Both the position numbers and the translations under genes were made by a program. DNA of 27,326 nt from the IMG/VR virus record IMGVR_UViG_3300025889_000774, positions 1 to 27,326 of that record, one strand, 5' to 3'. Numbering within the stretch: position 1 is the first letter of the stretch; every line of letters begins with the position of its first letter. The stretch comes from a virus. Below, piece by piece: positions 1 to 6,065 of this stretch. The notes below the pieces were generated by a model. That model ran no database searches and had not been told where the DNA came from. It saw nothing but the letters and a program-made list of their open reading frames with translations.

Positions 1-809
1 CCCCTTGGAACACCAGGAATATTGCTGGGCCAGGTAGGGTCAATCAGCTTGGCCGGTTGAGTTTCTTCAATGATGGCTCCCTCCATGGCGTCCTTCACCG
101 TGGGTGTGTAGCCATCAATCGGGGTGAAGGTCACAATCATTTTGCCCTTCCTGGTCACAAGACGGTATTTCAGGGTCTCTACCCATGATAAAGGCACCAA
201 CTCGTCCATCCAAATCAGGTCCAGCTCAGTTCCCTCCAATGTCCCCAGGTCTTGGGTGTAATTCCTGAACCAACACTGACTGTGGTTAATCCCCACAAAA
301 GTTCTGTTGGAAAACCCGTTCTTCTGAGTGAAGGCCACATTAACAACAGACCTGACAGTCCGTTTCTGCTCCTTCCAGGCATGAGGCAAATACTCGAAAA
401 TGTAGGGCTGCTGAACCTGGATAGAGCTGTCATTGGAGCTGTGACAACACCAGACCTTGTAGTCTGGCTTGTTGACCATCATCCGGACAACCCTGGAAGC
501 CACATACCTTGATTTCCCTCCCCGGTTCCCACCAAAGATGTAAATGATGTCCACATTCGGGTCATCCAAGGCAGCATCAACCTCCTTCCAATGAGCAAAG
601 ACCCCTTTTGGATGCCAGGGCTCCCGATGAGGAATGTCTTGGGTGTTGTGGTGGTCGGCTCCATAAGCGAATGCATTCTCCTTCTCAAGCCGTATCAGCT
701 CCTCCCTTTGCTGCCAGTATTCCCCCAGAACACCAGCCTCTGCCATCTTGCGCCCTTCCTCAGCAGAAGGGATGTGCAGGATGGGATGTGCGCTCCATTT
801 CAGGTCCAT
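1..809 (-). CDS. terL: Terminase large subunit, N-terminal part (runs off left edge)
   Basis: ATPase motor that packages phage DNA into the prohead. The frame stays open from an ATG at 809 to base 1, giving 269 residues with no stop, so the nuclease domain lies outside the window. Walker A is GGNRGGKS at residues 93-100. Walker B is LDLIWMDE at 196-203, ending in the catalytic acidic pair. MIVTFTP at about 224-230 fits the coupling motif that follows Walker B in terminases. The start lies one base past the stop of the upstream 100-aa gene (TGA-C-ATG), so translational coupling is likely; the preceding Shine-Dalgarno is weak. The ATP-binding motifs and the adjacent HNH and small-terminase-like genes make the call firm. 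Confidence 0.93.
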   Translation of the reverse strand, partial: MDLKWSAHPILHIPSAEEGRKMAEAGVLGEYWQQREELIRLEKENAFAYGADHHNTQDIPHREPWHPKGVFAHWKEVDAALDDPNVDIIYIFGGNRGGKSRYVASRVVRMMVNKPDYKVWCCHSSNDSSIQVQQPYIFEYLPHAWKEQKRTVRSVVNVAFTQKNGFSNRTFVGINHSQCWFRNYTQDLGTLEGTELDLIWMDELVPLSWVETLKYRLVTRKGKMIVTFTPIDGYTPTVKDAMEGAIIEETQPAKLIDPTWPSNIPGVPR

Positions 810-810
810 G

Positions 811-1113
811 TCACCACTTGGTTGCTGTTCTTGGCAGACCCTTGCAAATCAACCTGCCCGTGCCTTCCTCAACCCATACAGGTATCTCCAGCCCCACATT
901 GAAGAAACTGCTGTCCTTGACATTGACATACCCTTCATCGGTCTGCACAAGCAGCCTGTTCAATGGCCTGCCAGTCACCTTCAGTGTCTTCGGAATCCTT
1001 CCTGCCTTCCATCTCAGGTCAGCCGATTCCAACATATGCCGTTTCCCGGCTTTACGTTTACGGGTTTTCTTCCCGTCAATGACCACCCAACCATTTTTTT
1101 CTTTGTTCTTCAT
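811..1113 (-). CDS. Hypothetical basic protein upstream of terL
   Basis: A 100-aa protein whose N-terminus is strongly basic (several Lys/Arg in the first 25 residues) and whose middle looks beta-rich, with short alternating hydrophobic stretches. I do not recognise the family. Its ATG overlaps the stop of the upstream small membrane protein gene (ATGA), with AAAGGA about 5 bases upstream, and its own stop almost touches the terL start. It is therefore co-translated with the packaging genes. A nucleic-acid-binding role would fit the charge, but that is only inference. Confidence 0.7.
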   Translation of the reverse strand: MKNKEKNGWVVIDGKKTRKRKAGKRHMLESADLRWKAGRIPKTLKVTGRPLNRLLVQTDEGYVNVKDSSFFNVGLEIPVWVEEGTGRLICKGLPRTATKW

Positions 1114-1307
1114 TCTAATCCTTTCCAGTCAGTATCCAGTTCATCACTCCATAGCTCCTCAATTTGCCACTCACGCACCTGTAAGACGATTATCTCCTGC
1201 TCCGCATGGCAAGCATGCCAGCCCTGCCAAGCTACCCACCAGGCCACTGTAACGGCCAGTAAAAGGCATGCCAGGGCCTTGTGCAGCCAATCCAGTTCAA
1301 GGTTCAT
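1110..1307 (-). CDS. Small single-pass membrane protein
   Basis: A 65-aa protein with one hydrophobic segment (about residues 11-28, rich in Leu, Ala, Val and Trp) followed by a polar, acidic C-terminal part that looks helical. I chose the ATG at 1307 because GGAG sits about 8 bases upstream; an upstream in-frame ATG at 1325 would lie deeper inside the HNH gene. The start overlaps the end of the preceding HNH gene and the stop overlaps the next start (ATGA). Small membrane proteins beside phage packaging genes are often holins or spanin subunits. No lipobox is visible and nothing specific assigns it to lysis. Confidence 0.6.
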   Translation of the reverse strand: MNLELDWLHKALACLLLAVTVAWWVAWQGWHACHAEQEIIVLQVREWQIEELWSDELDTDWKGLE

Positions 1308-1836
1308 TGAAAATCTCCTCTGCAAACAGTGTTTTGGGATACTTTGAACCCTTCTTCAGGTTACAAGGAGGGCACGAAATCACGAGGTTCCATTCCGCAT
1401 CAGGGCCTCCAGCTGATATTGGCAGGCGATGGTCCCAGTGCCACTTTCCTCCTGTGCAGTCCTTACCACAGTAGAAACAAACCTGCCTGACCAGTGGATG
1501 AGTCATCCTTGCTCTGAATTCCGAAGTGTCTTCAATCCCGTTACCTTTAAGCCTAGCCCTGCGGCGGTGCTGGTGAGCCTTGCGCTTCTCTGGGTTTGCT
1601 TTTTTCCATTTCTTGTCTAATTCCCTGACCTTTTCATAGTTTGCTTTTATCCATTTCTTGTTCGACTTCCTGCGTGATTCCTTGAGCTTTTCAGGGTTAG
1701 CTTTGCGCCATGCAACGGTTTTGCACAAATTCGAGCAGTAAATCTTGCAGGCAGGGCCCACAACGTCCTTGCCACACGTGGGACATGTCTTCCCTGCCTT
1801 GTCCTTGATGAACTGTAATTCGGTTTGTTCCAACAT
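1297..1836 (-). CDS. HNH endonuclease with short NPEK repeat linker
   Basis: A 179-aa HNH nuclease. The catalytic ββα-metal core is C120-x2-C123, then HWDH at 133-136, N150 and CPPCNLKKG at 155-163, so the zinc-binding CxxC pairs and HNH residues are intact. A second Cys cluster (C18, C21, C34, C38) forms an N-terminal zinc-finger-like module. Between them lies a Lys-rich linker with KANPEK-type units at about 45, 64 and 79. The start at 1836 has AAAGGA upstream. It is a paralogue of the gene immediately upstream, from which it differs mainly in repeat number. HNH proteins beside terminase assist packaging in some phages; a homing or recombination role is also possible. Confidence 0.87.
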   Translation of the reverse strand: MLEQTELQFIKDKAGKTCPTCGKDVVGPACKIYCSNLCKTVAWRKANPEKLKESRRKSNKKWIKANYEKVRELDKKWKKANPEKRKAHQHRRRARLKGNGIEDTSEFRARMTHPLVRQVCFYCGKDCTGGKWHWDHRLPISAGGPDAEWNLVISCPPCNLKKGSKYPKTLFAEEIFNEP

Positions 1837-1846
1837 GGTGTTCCTT

Positions 1847-2653
1847 TCATGGTTCTTTGAAGATTTCCTCTGCAAATAGCGTCTTGGGAACCTTTGCCCC
1901 CTTTTTCAAGTTGCAAGGAGGACACGCAATGACAAGGTTCCACTCGGCTTCTGGTCCTCCGGCTGCTATCGGAATGCGGTGGTCCCAGTGGAAGTTCCCA
2001 GTGCAGTCTGTCCCGCAGTAGAAGCAGACTTGCCGGACCAGTGGATGGGTCATTCGGGCCCGAAACTCGGATGTGTCCTCAATGCCGTTATTTTTGAGCC
2101 TTGCTCGGCGTCGGTGCCGGTATTCCTTGCACTTTTCAGGATTTGCTTTCTGCCACCTCCTGGCTGACTCCTTGAGCTTTTCATGGTTGGCTTTGCGCCA
2201 CTTTTTGGCTGACTCCTTGGCCTTTTCTGGGTTTTCTTTTTGCCACTTCCTGGCTAACTCATTGGCCCTTTCAGGGTTGGCTTCGCGCCATTTCTTGTTG
2301 TTTGCTTTAACCTTTTCAGGGTTGGCTTTCTGCCACTTCTTGACTGATTTCTTGAACTTTTCAGGGTTTGCTTCTACCCATTTCTTGTTGATAGCTTTAA
2401 CCTTCTCTGGGTTTGCTTTCCTCCATTTCTTGTTCGCTTTTTTGAACTTCTCGGGATTTGCCTTGTAACACTTTCTGACTGACTTCCTGGAATGCGCCCT
2501 ATGCTTGTCAGGGTTGTTGCGCTTCCAATTAGTGTCTGAACACTTCTTGGAGCAGCAAACCCTGTTTGGCCTTCCGGTCACACCCTTTCCACACACAGGG
2601 CATGTCCTGCCTTGTTTGTCCTCGATGAATTGTAATTGGGCTTGTTCCAGCAT
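1847..2653 (-). CDS. HNH endonuclease with eight 15-residue NPEK repeats
   Basis: A 268-aa HNH nuclease. It has an N-terminal Cys cluster (C18, C21, C34, C38), eight 15-residue repeats of the pattern x-A-N-P-E-K-x4-x-x-K-W-x from residue 64 to about 183, then an HNH core: C210-x2-C213, HWDH at 222-225, N239 and CPPCNLKKG near 244-252. The ATG at 2653 has GGAGG upstream. The ends of the protein match the downstream HNH paralogue closely, so a tandem duplication followed by repeat expansion or loss is likely. The highly charged repeats probably form a long helix or DNA-binding arm; that is inference. It lies between the candidate small terminase and terL. Confidence 0.87.
   Translation of the reverse strand: MLEQAQLQFIEDKQGRTCPVCGKGVTGRPNRVCCSKKCSDTNWKRNNPDKHRAHSRKSVRKCYKANPEKFKKANKKWRKANPEKVKAINKKWVEANPEKFKKSVKKWQKANPEKVKANNKKWREANPERANELARKWQKENPEKAKESAKKWRKANHEKLKESARRWQKANPEKCKEYRHRRRARLKNNGIEDTSEFRARMTHPLVRQVCFYCGTDCTGNFHWDHRIPIAAGGPEAEWNLVIACPPCNLKKGAKVPKTLFAEEIFKEP
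2132..2464 (-). repeat. In-frame 45-bp tandem repeats encoding NPEK units
   Basis: Eight diverged copies of a 45-bp unit lie inside the larger HNH gene, each coding for 15 residues with a conserved NPEK core and a terminal Lys-Trp. The first spacing before the array is 19 residues in both HNH paralogues, and the later spacings are 15. The smaller paralogue has about three units (1585-1704). Codon differences between copies show that the array is not a recent perfect expansion. Confidence 0.85.
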
Positions 2654-2742
2654 AACATTCCTCCAGCTTGATTTCCACTGCATCCTAACATGCCTGTCAA
2701 CCCCCTTGGTCTGCTCTGGCAAGGCCCTTTAGTTGGCAGCCC

Positions 2743-2756
2743 CATAAGCGCTTATG
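2743..2756. promoter_or_regulatory. 14-bp perfect palindrome in terS-HNH gap
   Basis: CATAAGCGCTTATG is a perfect dyad in the 257-bp non-coding stretch 2654-2910 between the candidate small terminase and the HNH pair. The same stretch holds a GACCC/GGGTC hairpin near 2790-2808 and a minus-strand TTGACA at 2700-2695. That TTGACA has no good -10 at the right spacing, so I do not call a promoter. The dyad could be an operator, a packaging site or an HNH target; nothing in the sequence decides. Confidence 0.4.
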
Positions 2757-2910
2757 CGCAACGACTTAGACATGTCGGCCAAACCTTGACCCCCTCCCCG
2801 GGTCTATATGGCCTGTTTCTGTCTCTTTTTGACCATTTCCCTGCATTCCTTTCGCACAATATGTGTAGGGTTTAAAAGAAACACCCCATCCCAAACATTG
2901 TTAGGCCCGT

Positions 2911-3414
2911 CTAACTTCCCTGCCCTTTCTCCTCAACCACCTCTGCTTCAATGACATCTCCTTGATGGGGTAGCTGGGCAAGCAGCTTCTGGACTGTATC
3001 GTGGGTCATGTCGACCCGTTCATGCCTGATTGTCATGCCTGGTCGGCCTTCCAGCTGGGTCTCTTTGTCGGTCAGGATTCCGATTACCACGCCCAGCTCT
3101 TTCCCTTTAAGTTCCCCTGCTTGTAGGGCTTGTTTGAGGAGGTCCAGAGCCATGTTCCTGGTCTGCCTGAGTTCTTGGACTACATTCTTTTGTGCATCTG
3201 ATTGGATGTCTTCCTTCTTGGAGATACCTTGCAGGGTTTGGAGGGATGTCTGGAAGATGTCGGTGAGGGTTTCAAGGGCTATTCCTGCCTTGATTGCCTT
3301 GACGATGGCCTTGTACCTTTCAGGGTCCTGTTTCTTGAGGAGGGAGCCATCATAGTTCTTCTTGCCTTGGTCGGGCAATCTCTGGTTCCATTGAGTCAGT
3401 GATTTTGCGGGCAT
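2911..3414 (-). CDS. Candidate terminase small subunit
   Basis: A 167-aa protein, a usual length for small terminases. Residues about 30-62 contain a predicted helix-turn-helix-like stretch (AIKAGIALETLTDIF followed by a second helix). Residues about 70-110 are helical and charged, as expected of the oligomerisation core. The C-terminus is acidic (EAEVVEE). The call rests mainly on gene order: it is read just ahead of the HNH pair and terL. Only one ATG fits the frame; no good Shine-Dalgarno precedes it and the leader is strongly structured. It could instead be another DNA-binding protein. I see no diagnostic catalytic motif, as expected for this family. Confidence 0.5.
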   Translation of the reverse strand: MPAKSLTQWNQRLPDQGKKNYDGSLLKKQDPERYKAIVKAIKAGIALETLTDIFQTSLQTLQGISKKEDIQSDAQKNVVQELRQTRNMALDLLKQALQAGELKGKELGVVIGILTDKETQLEGRPGMTIRHERVDMTHDTVQKLLAQLPHQGDVIEAEVVEEKGQGS

Positions 3415-3422
3415 ATGCTGGG

Positions 3423-3488
3423 ATTGGTCATACCAATGGTTGGAAAAGTGGAAGGGAGGAGGCTGGGTCTGATACTGCCAACCTCCTC
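3423..3488 (-). promoter_or_regulatory. Two hairpins in the leader of the small-terminase-like gene
   Basis: ATTGGT-CAT-ACCAAT (3423-3437) is a perfect 6-bp stem ending 8 bases before the ATG at 3414. A larger imperfect stem pairs GAGGAGG plus TGG with CCA plus CCTCCTC (3456-3488, one mismatch). Neither is followed on the minus strand by a clean T tract, so they look more like translational control or attenuator structures than a plain terminator. Confidence 0.35.
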
Positions 3489-3493
3489 ACCCA

Positions 3494-3522
3494 AGTGTAC
3501 TGTTGTTTTGGGGTCATTGCAA
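3494..3522 (-). promoter_or_regulatory. Possible sigma70-like promoter for the small-terminase-like gene
   Basis: On the minus strand, TTGCAA (3522-3517), a 17-bp spacer and TACACT (3499-3494) match the consensus at 4 of 6 bases each. A GCAAT/ATTGC dyad (3519-3533) overlaps the -35. The placement, about 80 bp ahead of the gene start, is plausible, but the match is modest. Confidence 0.3.
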
Positions 3523-3532
3523 TAGTTAATTG

Positions 3533-3739
3533 CTAGTTTGACCGTTCTTGTAGGATTACCTCCCTGAGATGCTCTGCCACCTCTTCTGGGGTGGTGAGGT
3601 TGGGAGGGAATCCATGCTTGAGCCAGCTCCGCAGGGTATTGGTAATGGCATCGAGGGTGATGGCATTATTTGTTGCCTGGAGGTGGATGTCTAGTTCTTC
3701 CTGTTCTTCTGGCAGGGAGAATGTGATGGTGTGGGTCAT
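3533..3739 (-). CDS. Small hypothetical phage protein
   Basis: A 68-aa acidic, mostly helical protein beginning MTHTITFSLPEEQEEL. Openings of this kind, a short beta strand followed by LPEE and a helix, occur in small phage early proteins of unknown function, often with a WL-K-hG motif as seen here at about residues 39-43. No catalytic motif is visible. Its ATG lies three bases after the TAA of the 48-codon frame at 3743-3889, which supports that frame as the natural upstream partner. Confidence 0.65.
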   Translation of the reverse strand: MTHTITFSLPEEQEELDIHLQATNNAITLDAITNTLRSWLKHGFPPNLTTPEEVAEHLREVILQERSN

Positions 3740-3742
3740 GGT

Positions 3743-3889
3743 TTAATCATCGGTTACGGTGTGGGTTTTACCTCCGTGTGCTTCCCAGTGGGCTTGGAAC
3801 TGTTCTAGTCCGTATGCATTGAGGTATTTGAGTGTGTCCCATTCTAGCTGGGCCAAGCCAGCAGTGATGGTGATGCTTGAGTATGTCAT
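3743..3889 (-). CDS. 48-codon frame overlapping the 3768-4121 gene; downstream gene or frameshifted tail
   Basis: A 48-aa frame beginning MTYSSITITAGLAQ and ending KTHTVTDD. It reads like real coding sequence: an amphipathic helix with LEWDTLKYLNAYGLEQFQAHW, then AHGG. Its layout resembles the C-terminal part of the protein at 4118-4444 (a helix followed by AW-EAGG). The other frame at the same place gives an unlikely His/Arg/Pro-rich tail. Either this is a separate overlapping gene, or the 3768-4121 gene has shifted frame around 3890 and this is its true C-terminus. The tight spacing to the next gene (3 bases) supports translation of this frame. Confidence 0.5.
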   Translation of the reverse strand: MTYSSITITAGLAQLEWDTLKYLNAYGLEQFQAHWEAHGGKTHTVTDD

Positions 3890-4121
3890 CCGTGGATGGG
3901 TCTGGTGGGGTCAAGTCCTGTTCATGCGACAGCAATCGCCAGGTATTGGCCAGTGGCTGGAGTTCGTAGGATGCATCTGCCATGTATGGTGTGTCTGGGT
4001 GGGTCCATGTTGTCTGGATGGACTTGCCTTCACGGTCGATGGTCAGAGTCCTGTTCTCGAACCGGTCTGTCAGGTAATCCTGTTCCCCGATGGGTTTGGT
4101 GTAGTTCATATATTTGTTCAT
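3768..4121 (-). CDS. Hypothetical protein, paralogue of 4118-4444, probably frameshifted near its end
   Basis: 117 aa from an ATG at 4121 that overlaps the upstream stop (ATGA). Residues about 32-60 (IQTTWTHPD and WRLL) align with VQATWAHPE and QWLM in the neighbouring 108-aa protein, so the two genes are a diverged tandem duplication. After about residue 76 the sequence becomes HHHHCWLGPARMGH and Arg/Pro-rich, unlike the paralogue, whereas the alternative frame (3743-3889) continues the similarity. A natural or assembly frameshift, or two overlapping genes, would explain this. Function is unknown. Confidence 0.55.
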   Translation of the reverse strand: MNKYMNYTKPIGEQDYLTDRFENRTLTIDREGKSIQTTWTHPDTPYMADASYELQPLANTWRLLSHEQDLTPPDPSTDDILKHHHHCWLGPARMGHTQIPQCIRTRTVPSPLGSTRR

Positions 4122-4444
4122 AGGTCGTATACTGTTCCTCCTGCTTCTGCCCACGCATCCTTGGCTCCCTGCACTCCGTCTTCCTGAAGCTTGGCAAATA
4201 GGCCCATAGCATGCACTGACACGTCCCTGAAGGCATCTTTGGCTATGCGGTAGTCATTGTATACCTCTCCTTCCTTAGAGACCGTCCACGGGCCTCTGAG
4301 GGGCTGGTCCATGAGCCACTGGCCATCTCCCTTGTCTCGGTAGATAGCAATTATCTCCGTGTTGGCTTCTGGATGCGCCCAGGTTGCTTGGACGTATTGG
4401 TCCCCGATTTCGAGGAGTGACTTTGGTGTTGTTTTGTCTTCCAT
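4118..4444 (-). CDS. Hypothetical protein, paralogue of the next gene
   Basis: A 108-aa protein of unknown function. It starts MEDKTTPKSLLEIGD, has a QATWAHPEANTEIIAIYRD segment suggesting beta strands, and ends with a helix and DAWAEAGG. The stop shares an ATGA with the start of the downstream paralogue. Its start lies 94 bases inside the end of the zinc-ribbon gene at 4351-4566, an unusually long overlap. The N-terminal part (VQATW) aligns with the paralogue, so the coding call does not depend on the exact start. Confidence 0.65.
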   Translation of the reverse strand: MEDKTTPKSLLEIGDQYVQATWAHPEANTEIIAIYRDKGDGQWLMDQPLRGPWTVSKEGEVYNDYRIAKDAFRDVSVHAMGLFAKLQEDGVQGAKDAWAEAGGTVYDL

Positions 4445-4566
4445 GCTGTGTCTTTCTGTTTTATTGGTTTGGTTTCAGTGTTATAGCCCCAACCTCCGCA
4501 GTCGGGGCAGTAGTCGGCCTGGTCAGTGTAGCCTCGGCCAAGGCAAGTGTTGCATGTAAATCTCAT
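4351..4566 (-). CDS. Small DnaJ-type zinc-ribbon protein
   Basis: A 71-aa protein with two CxxCxGxG-like knuckles: CNTCLGRGY at residues 5-13 and CPDCGGWGY at 20-28. This is the DnaJ-type zinc centre seen in many small phage proteins that bind nucleic acid or protein. The last 40 residues are basic and low in complexity and overlap the next gene by 94 bases, so the native C-terminus may be shorter than the open frame. No strong Shine-Dalgarno is visible. The role is unknown. Confidence 0.55.
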   Translation of the reverse strand: MRFTCNTCLGRGYTDQADYCPDCGGWGYNTETKPIKQKDTAWKTKQHQSHSSKSGTNTSKQPGRIQKPTRR

Positions 4567-4604
4567 GTGTTCGCATGGTTGGTGGTTGATTGATGCTATC
4601 GCAT

Positions 4605-4958
4605 CTATTTCTCATGCCCGTGTTCCTTCATGTGCGAGATGACGCTGGGGCATTGAGGTGTCTCGATGTCGCCTAGGATGCGACCGTATTTGCCACGGCG
4701 AAACTCCATCGAGTGAAGTAATACATCATCGCCTGGAGCCAGAAGGCTGGACAGGAATTCTTTTGCCTTCAGGCCACGTTCCTTTTCACCTAGGTCTTTG
4801 GTTCTTGTTTCTGGGGCATCGTAATCGAAGAACCGGATGTATTGGTCATGTATCCATGTGTCGAACCCGAGGTCAATGTCTGCGACTACTGTGTCGCCAT
4901 CGACTACCCGTTTCAAAACGGCCTTGTATGTGTAGCTTGGTTTCATAGGTTGTTCCAT
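4605..4958 (-). CDS. Staphylococcal-nuclease-like (SNase/TNase) protein
   Basis: A 117-aa protein with the SNase OB-fold signature: VVDGDTVVADIDLGF (residues 18-32, Asp20 and Asp22), IRFFDYDAPE (41-50, Arg42 and Asp48), GEKE (57-60, Glu58) and GKYGRILGD (89-97, Arg93). These correspond to the calcium ligands and the catalytic Arg/Glu/Arg of micrococcal nuclease, so a calcium-dependent nuclease acting on DNA or RNA is expected. There is no signal peptide, so it should act in the cytoplasm, perhaps in host DNA breakdown. I chose the ATG at 4958 because AAGGAAGG precedes it; an ATG at 4946 makes an ATGA overlap and is the alternative. Confidence 0.85.
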   Translation of the reverse strand: MEQPMKPSYTYKAVLKRVVDGDTVVADIDLGFDTWIHDQYIRFFDYDAPETRTKDLGEKERGLKAKEFLSSLLAPGDDVLLHSMEFRRGKYGRILGDIETPQCPSVISHMKEHGHEK

Positions 4959-5110
4959 GTTCCTTCCTTGATGGCTGCTTTTCGGATGACACTGTATGCA
5001 TTGAGGCATTCCCGACAGTGGTATTGTCTGCCATCCTTGGCTCGCTTGTTGTTGGCAAACTGGGTGACCGGTTTGGTCTGGTCACATCCTCCGCAGTGTT
5101 TTGTTTTCAT
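4943..5110 (-). CDS. Small zinc-ribbon protein (CxxC/CxxC)
   Basis: A 55-aa protein, MKTKHCGGCDQTKPVTQF at the start, with C6-x2-C9 and C33-x2-C36 separated by the KPVTQF-N-KRAKDG pattern common in phage zinc-finger proteins related to the N-termini of HNH nucleases. It has no nuclease domain. Its ATG overlaps the stop of the gene at 5107 (ATGA), and its end overlaps the SNase start by 16 bases. It probably binds zinc and nucleic acid; the function is unknown. Confidence 0.75.
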   Translation of the reverse strand: MKTKHCGGCDQTKPVTQFANNKRAKDGRQYHCRECLNAYSVIRKAAIKEGTWNNL

Positions 5111-5370
5111 TCTTTCCCCTCCTCGATTTCTTTGGCGAGTTCCTGCATGGCATAAAACCCAGCCTCAGCGTTGTTTCTTGAATGCTGGAATCTTATGCAT
5201 GACGCCCGTCTCTCAACCTCCTTCATGAACTGCTCAAGGTTGACGTAGGGTCCGATATGGTGATGGTTGTTTTTTAAGTCGGATGCTCCGCAGTCCTCGT
5301 TGCGGTCAAAGCATGCGACAGCATCAAACGCTAGCCACACCGTCATTGGTGGTTTGTTATCACAGCTCAT
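5107..5370 (-). CDS. Hypothetical protein, paralogue of 5360-5647
   Basis: An 87-aa protein starting MSCDNKPPMTVWLAFD. The KPPMT start and an I/V-GPY motif near the middle recur in the upstream neighbour (KPPMTLYF, VGPYI), so the two are a tandem duplicate pair. The ATG at 5370 has GGAGG 5 bases upstream, better than the in-frame ATG at 5382. The gene overlaps its neighbour by 11 bases. The C-terminal half is an amphipathic helix ending in acidic residues. No known domain is recognised. Confidence 0.7.
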   Translation of the reverse strand: MSCDNKPPMTVWLAFDAVACFDRNEDCGASDLKNNHHHIGPYVNLEQFMKEVERRASCIRFQHSRNNAEAGFYAMQELAKEIEEGKE

Positions 5371-5647
5371 TTTTGCCTCCATTCAGCTCTCGGAAAATGT
5401 CTTTAATAGCTCTGCCGAGTTCCATTGTGTATCTCGCCGGTGACTCATACCCCCTCATTCCTTGTTTGGCTCGTTTAAGAAGTTCCTCTTGGAGCCAGGC
5501 TTTGAAGATGTATGGGCCAACATCCGATTCCCGTTTACGGGTCGCAAATGCCTGCCCGAAACGATTGTCCATGTGACTGCCACCCATATGGACGGTTGAT
5601 ATATTCTCCCGAAAGTAGAGTGTCATTGGTGGTTTGGTATCGTTCAT
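5360..5647 (-). CDS. Hypothetical protein, paralogue of 5107-5370
   Basis: A 95-aa protein starting MNDTKPPMTLYFREN. It shares the KPPMT opening and a VGPY motif followed by a helix with the next gene. The middle is rich in Arg and Gly. Its ATG overlaps the previous stop (ATGA), so it is translationally coupled. Similar small phage proteins beginning with a beta strand after KPPMT are known only as hypotheticals, and I cannot assign a function. Confidence 0.7.
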   Translation of the reverse strand: MNDTKPPMTLYFRENISTVHMGGSHMDNRFGQAFATRKRESDVGPYIFKAWLQEELLKRAKQGMRGYESPARYTMELGRAIKDIFRELNGGKNEL

Positions 5648-5853
5648 AATTCATATCGTCTTTCTGTTCTTTCTCCACACTTTGAACATTCAAGGATGTC
5701 GATGCACGCAGATAGTCCCCATGCTGGTCGAATCATATGCACGCACTTCCATTGGTGTCTGCATGCGACTGGTTCAGCTTTTCCGCATCTCAAACAACGC
5801 TGGTATCCATTGGTTATTTCTGCCCCCCATTTATGCCTGTGAAATAGACTCAT
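5644..5853 (-). CDS. Small double zinc-ribbon protein
   Basis: A 69-aa Cys/His-rich protein: HRHKW, then CLRCGK (about 20-25), a CRHQWKC segment and CSKCGE (about 57-62). The CxxC pairs suggest two treble-clef or ribbon zinc sites. GGAGGAAGC immediately precedes the ATG at 5853, which overlaps the upstream stop (ATGA), and its own stop overlaps the next start the same way. It is part of the chain of coupled small genes. Function is unknown. Confidence 0.75.
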   Translation of the reverse strand: MSLFHRHKWGAEITNGYQRCLRCGKAEPVACRHQWKCVHMIRPAWGLSACIDILECSKCGERTERRYEL

Positions 5854-6065
5854 GCTTCCTCCTTCCACCATGCCCCAACGTAGCCCCGCAGTGCTCGCAG
5901 TGGGCAACCTTTTGTGCGTGGATTGTGCGGTAAAACCCATAGAGTTCCTGACCTGTTCACGATTTGTGCTTTGACCCTTACAGGTGGTATCCCGTAGCTG
6001 AAGCTGATGGTGTCACCTGCATAGACCCATTCGCCCTCGTCATCCGTGTATCGTGGTTTACTCAT
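5850..6065 (-). CDS. Hypothetical small beta-rich protein
   Basis: A 71-aa protein starting MSKPRYTDDEGEWVYAGDTISF. The alternating pattern (DTISFSYGIPPVRVKAQIV, TLWVLP) suggests a small beta barrel, followed by a Trp-rich end. I do not recognise the family. Its ATG shares an ATGA with the end of the Lar-like gene and its stop shares another with the next gene, which supports expression as part of this cluster. Confidence 0.7.
   Translation of the reverse strand: MSKPRYTDDEGEWVYAGDTISFSYGIPPVRVKAQIVNRSGTLWVLPHNPRTKGCPLRALRGYVGAWWKEEA

Noticed and set aside
608-1347. Long plus-strand open frames
   Set aside because: They lie opposite terL and the 100-aa gene, whose minus-strand frames carry clear ATPase motifs, and the plus-strand translations have no domain-like pattern.
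2132-2464. 45-bp repeats as a CRISPR or intergenic satellite
   Set aside because: They keep the reading frame and encode NPEK units of the HNH protein.
2672-2700. Minus-strand promoter with consensus TTGACA ahead of the HNH genes
   Set aside because: No adequate -10 lies at 16-18 bp spacing (TGGAAA at best).
2900-2915. GTTAG/CTAAC hairpin as terminator after the small-terminase-like gene
   Set aside because: The stem is only 5 bp, overlaps the stop codon and has no T tract.
3427-3516. 29-codon frame (MTPKQQYTWVRRL) upstream of the small-terminase-like gene
   Set aside because: It has no Shine-Dalgarno, a low-complexity end and a structured leader that explains the sequence.
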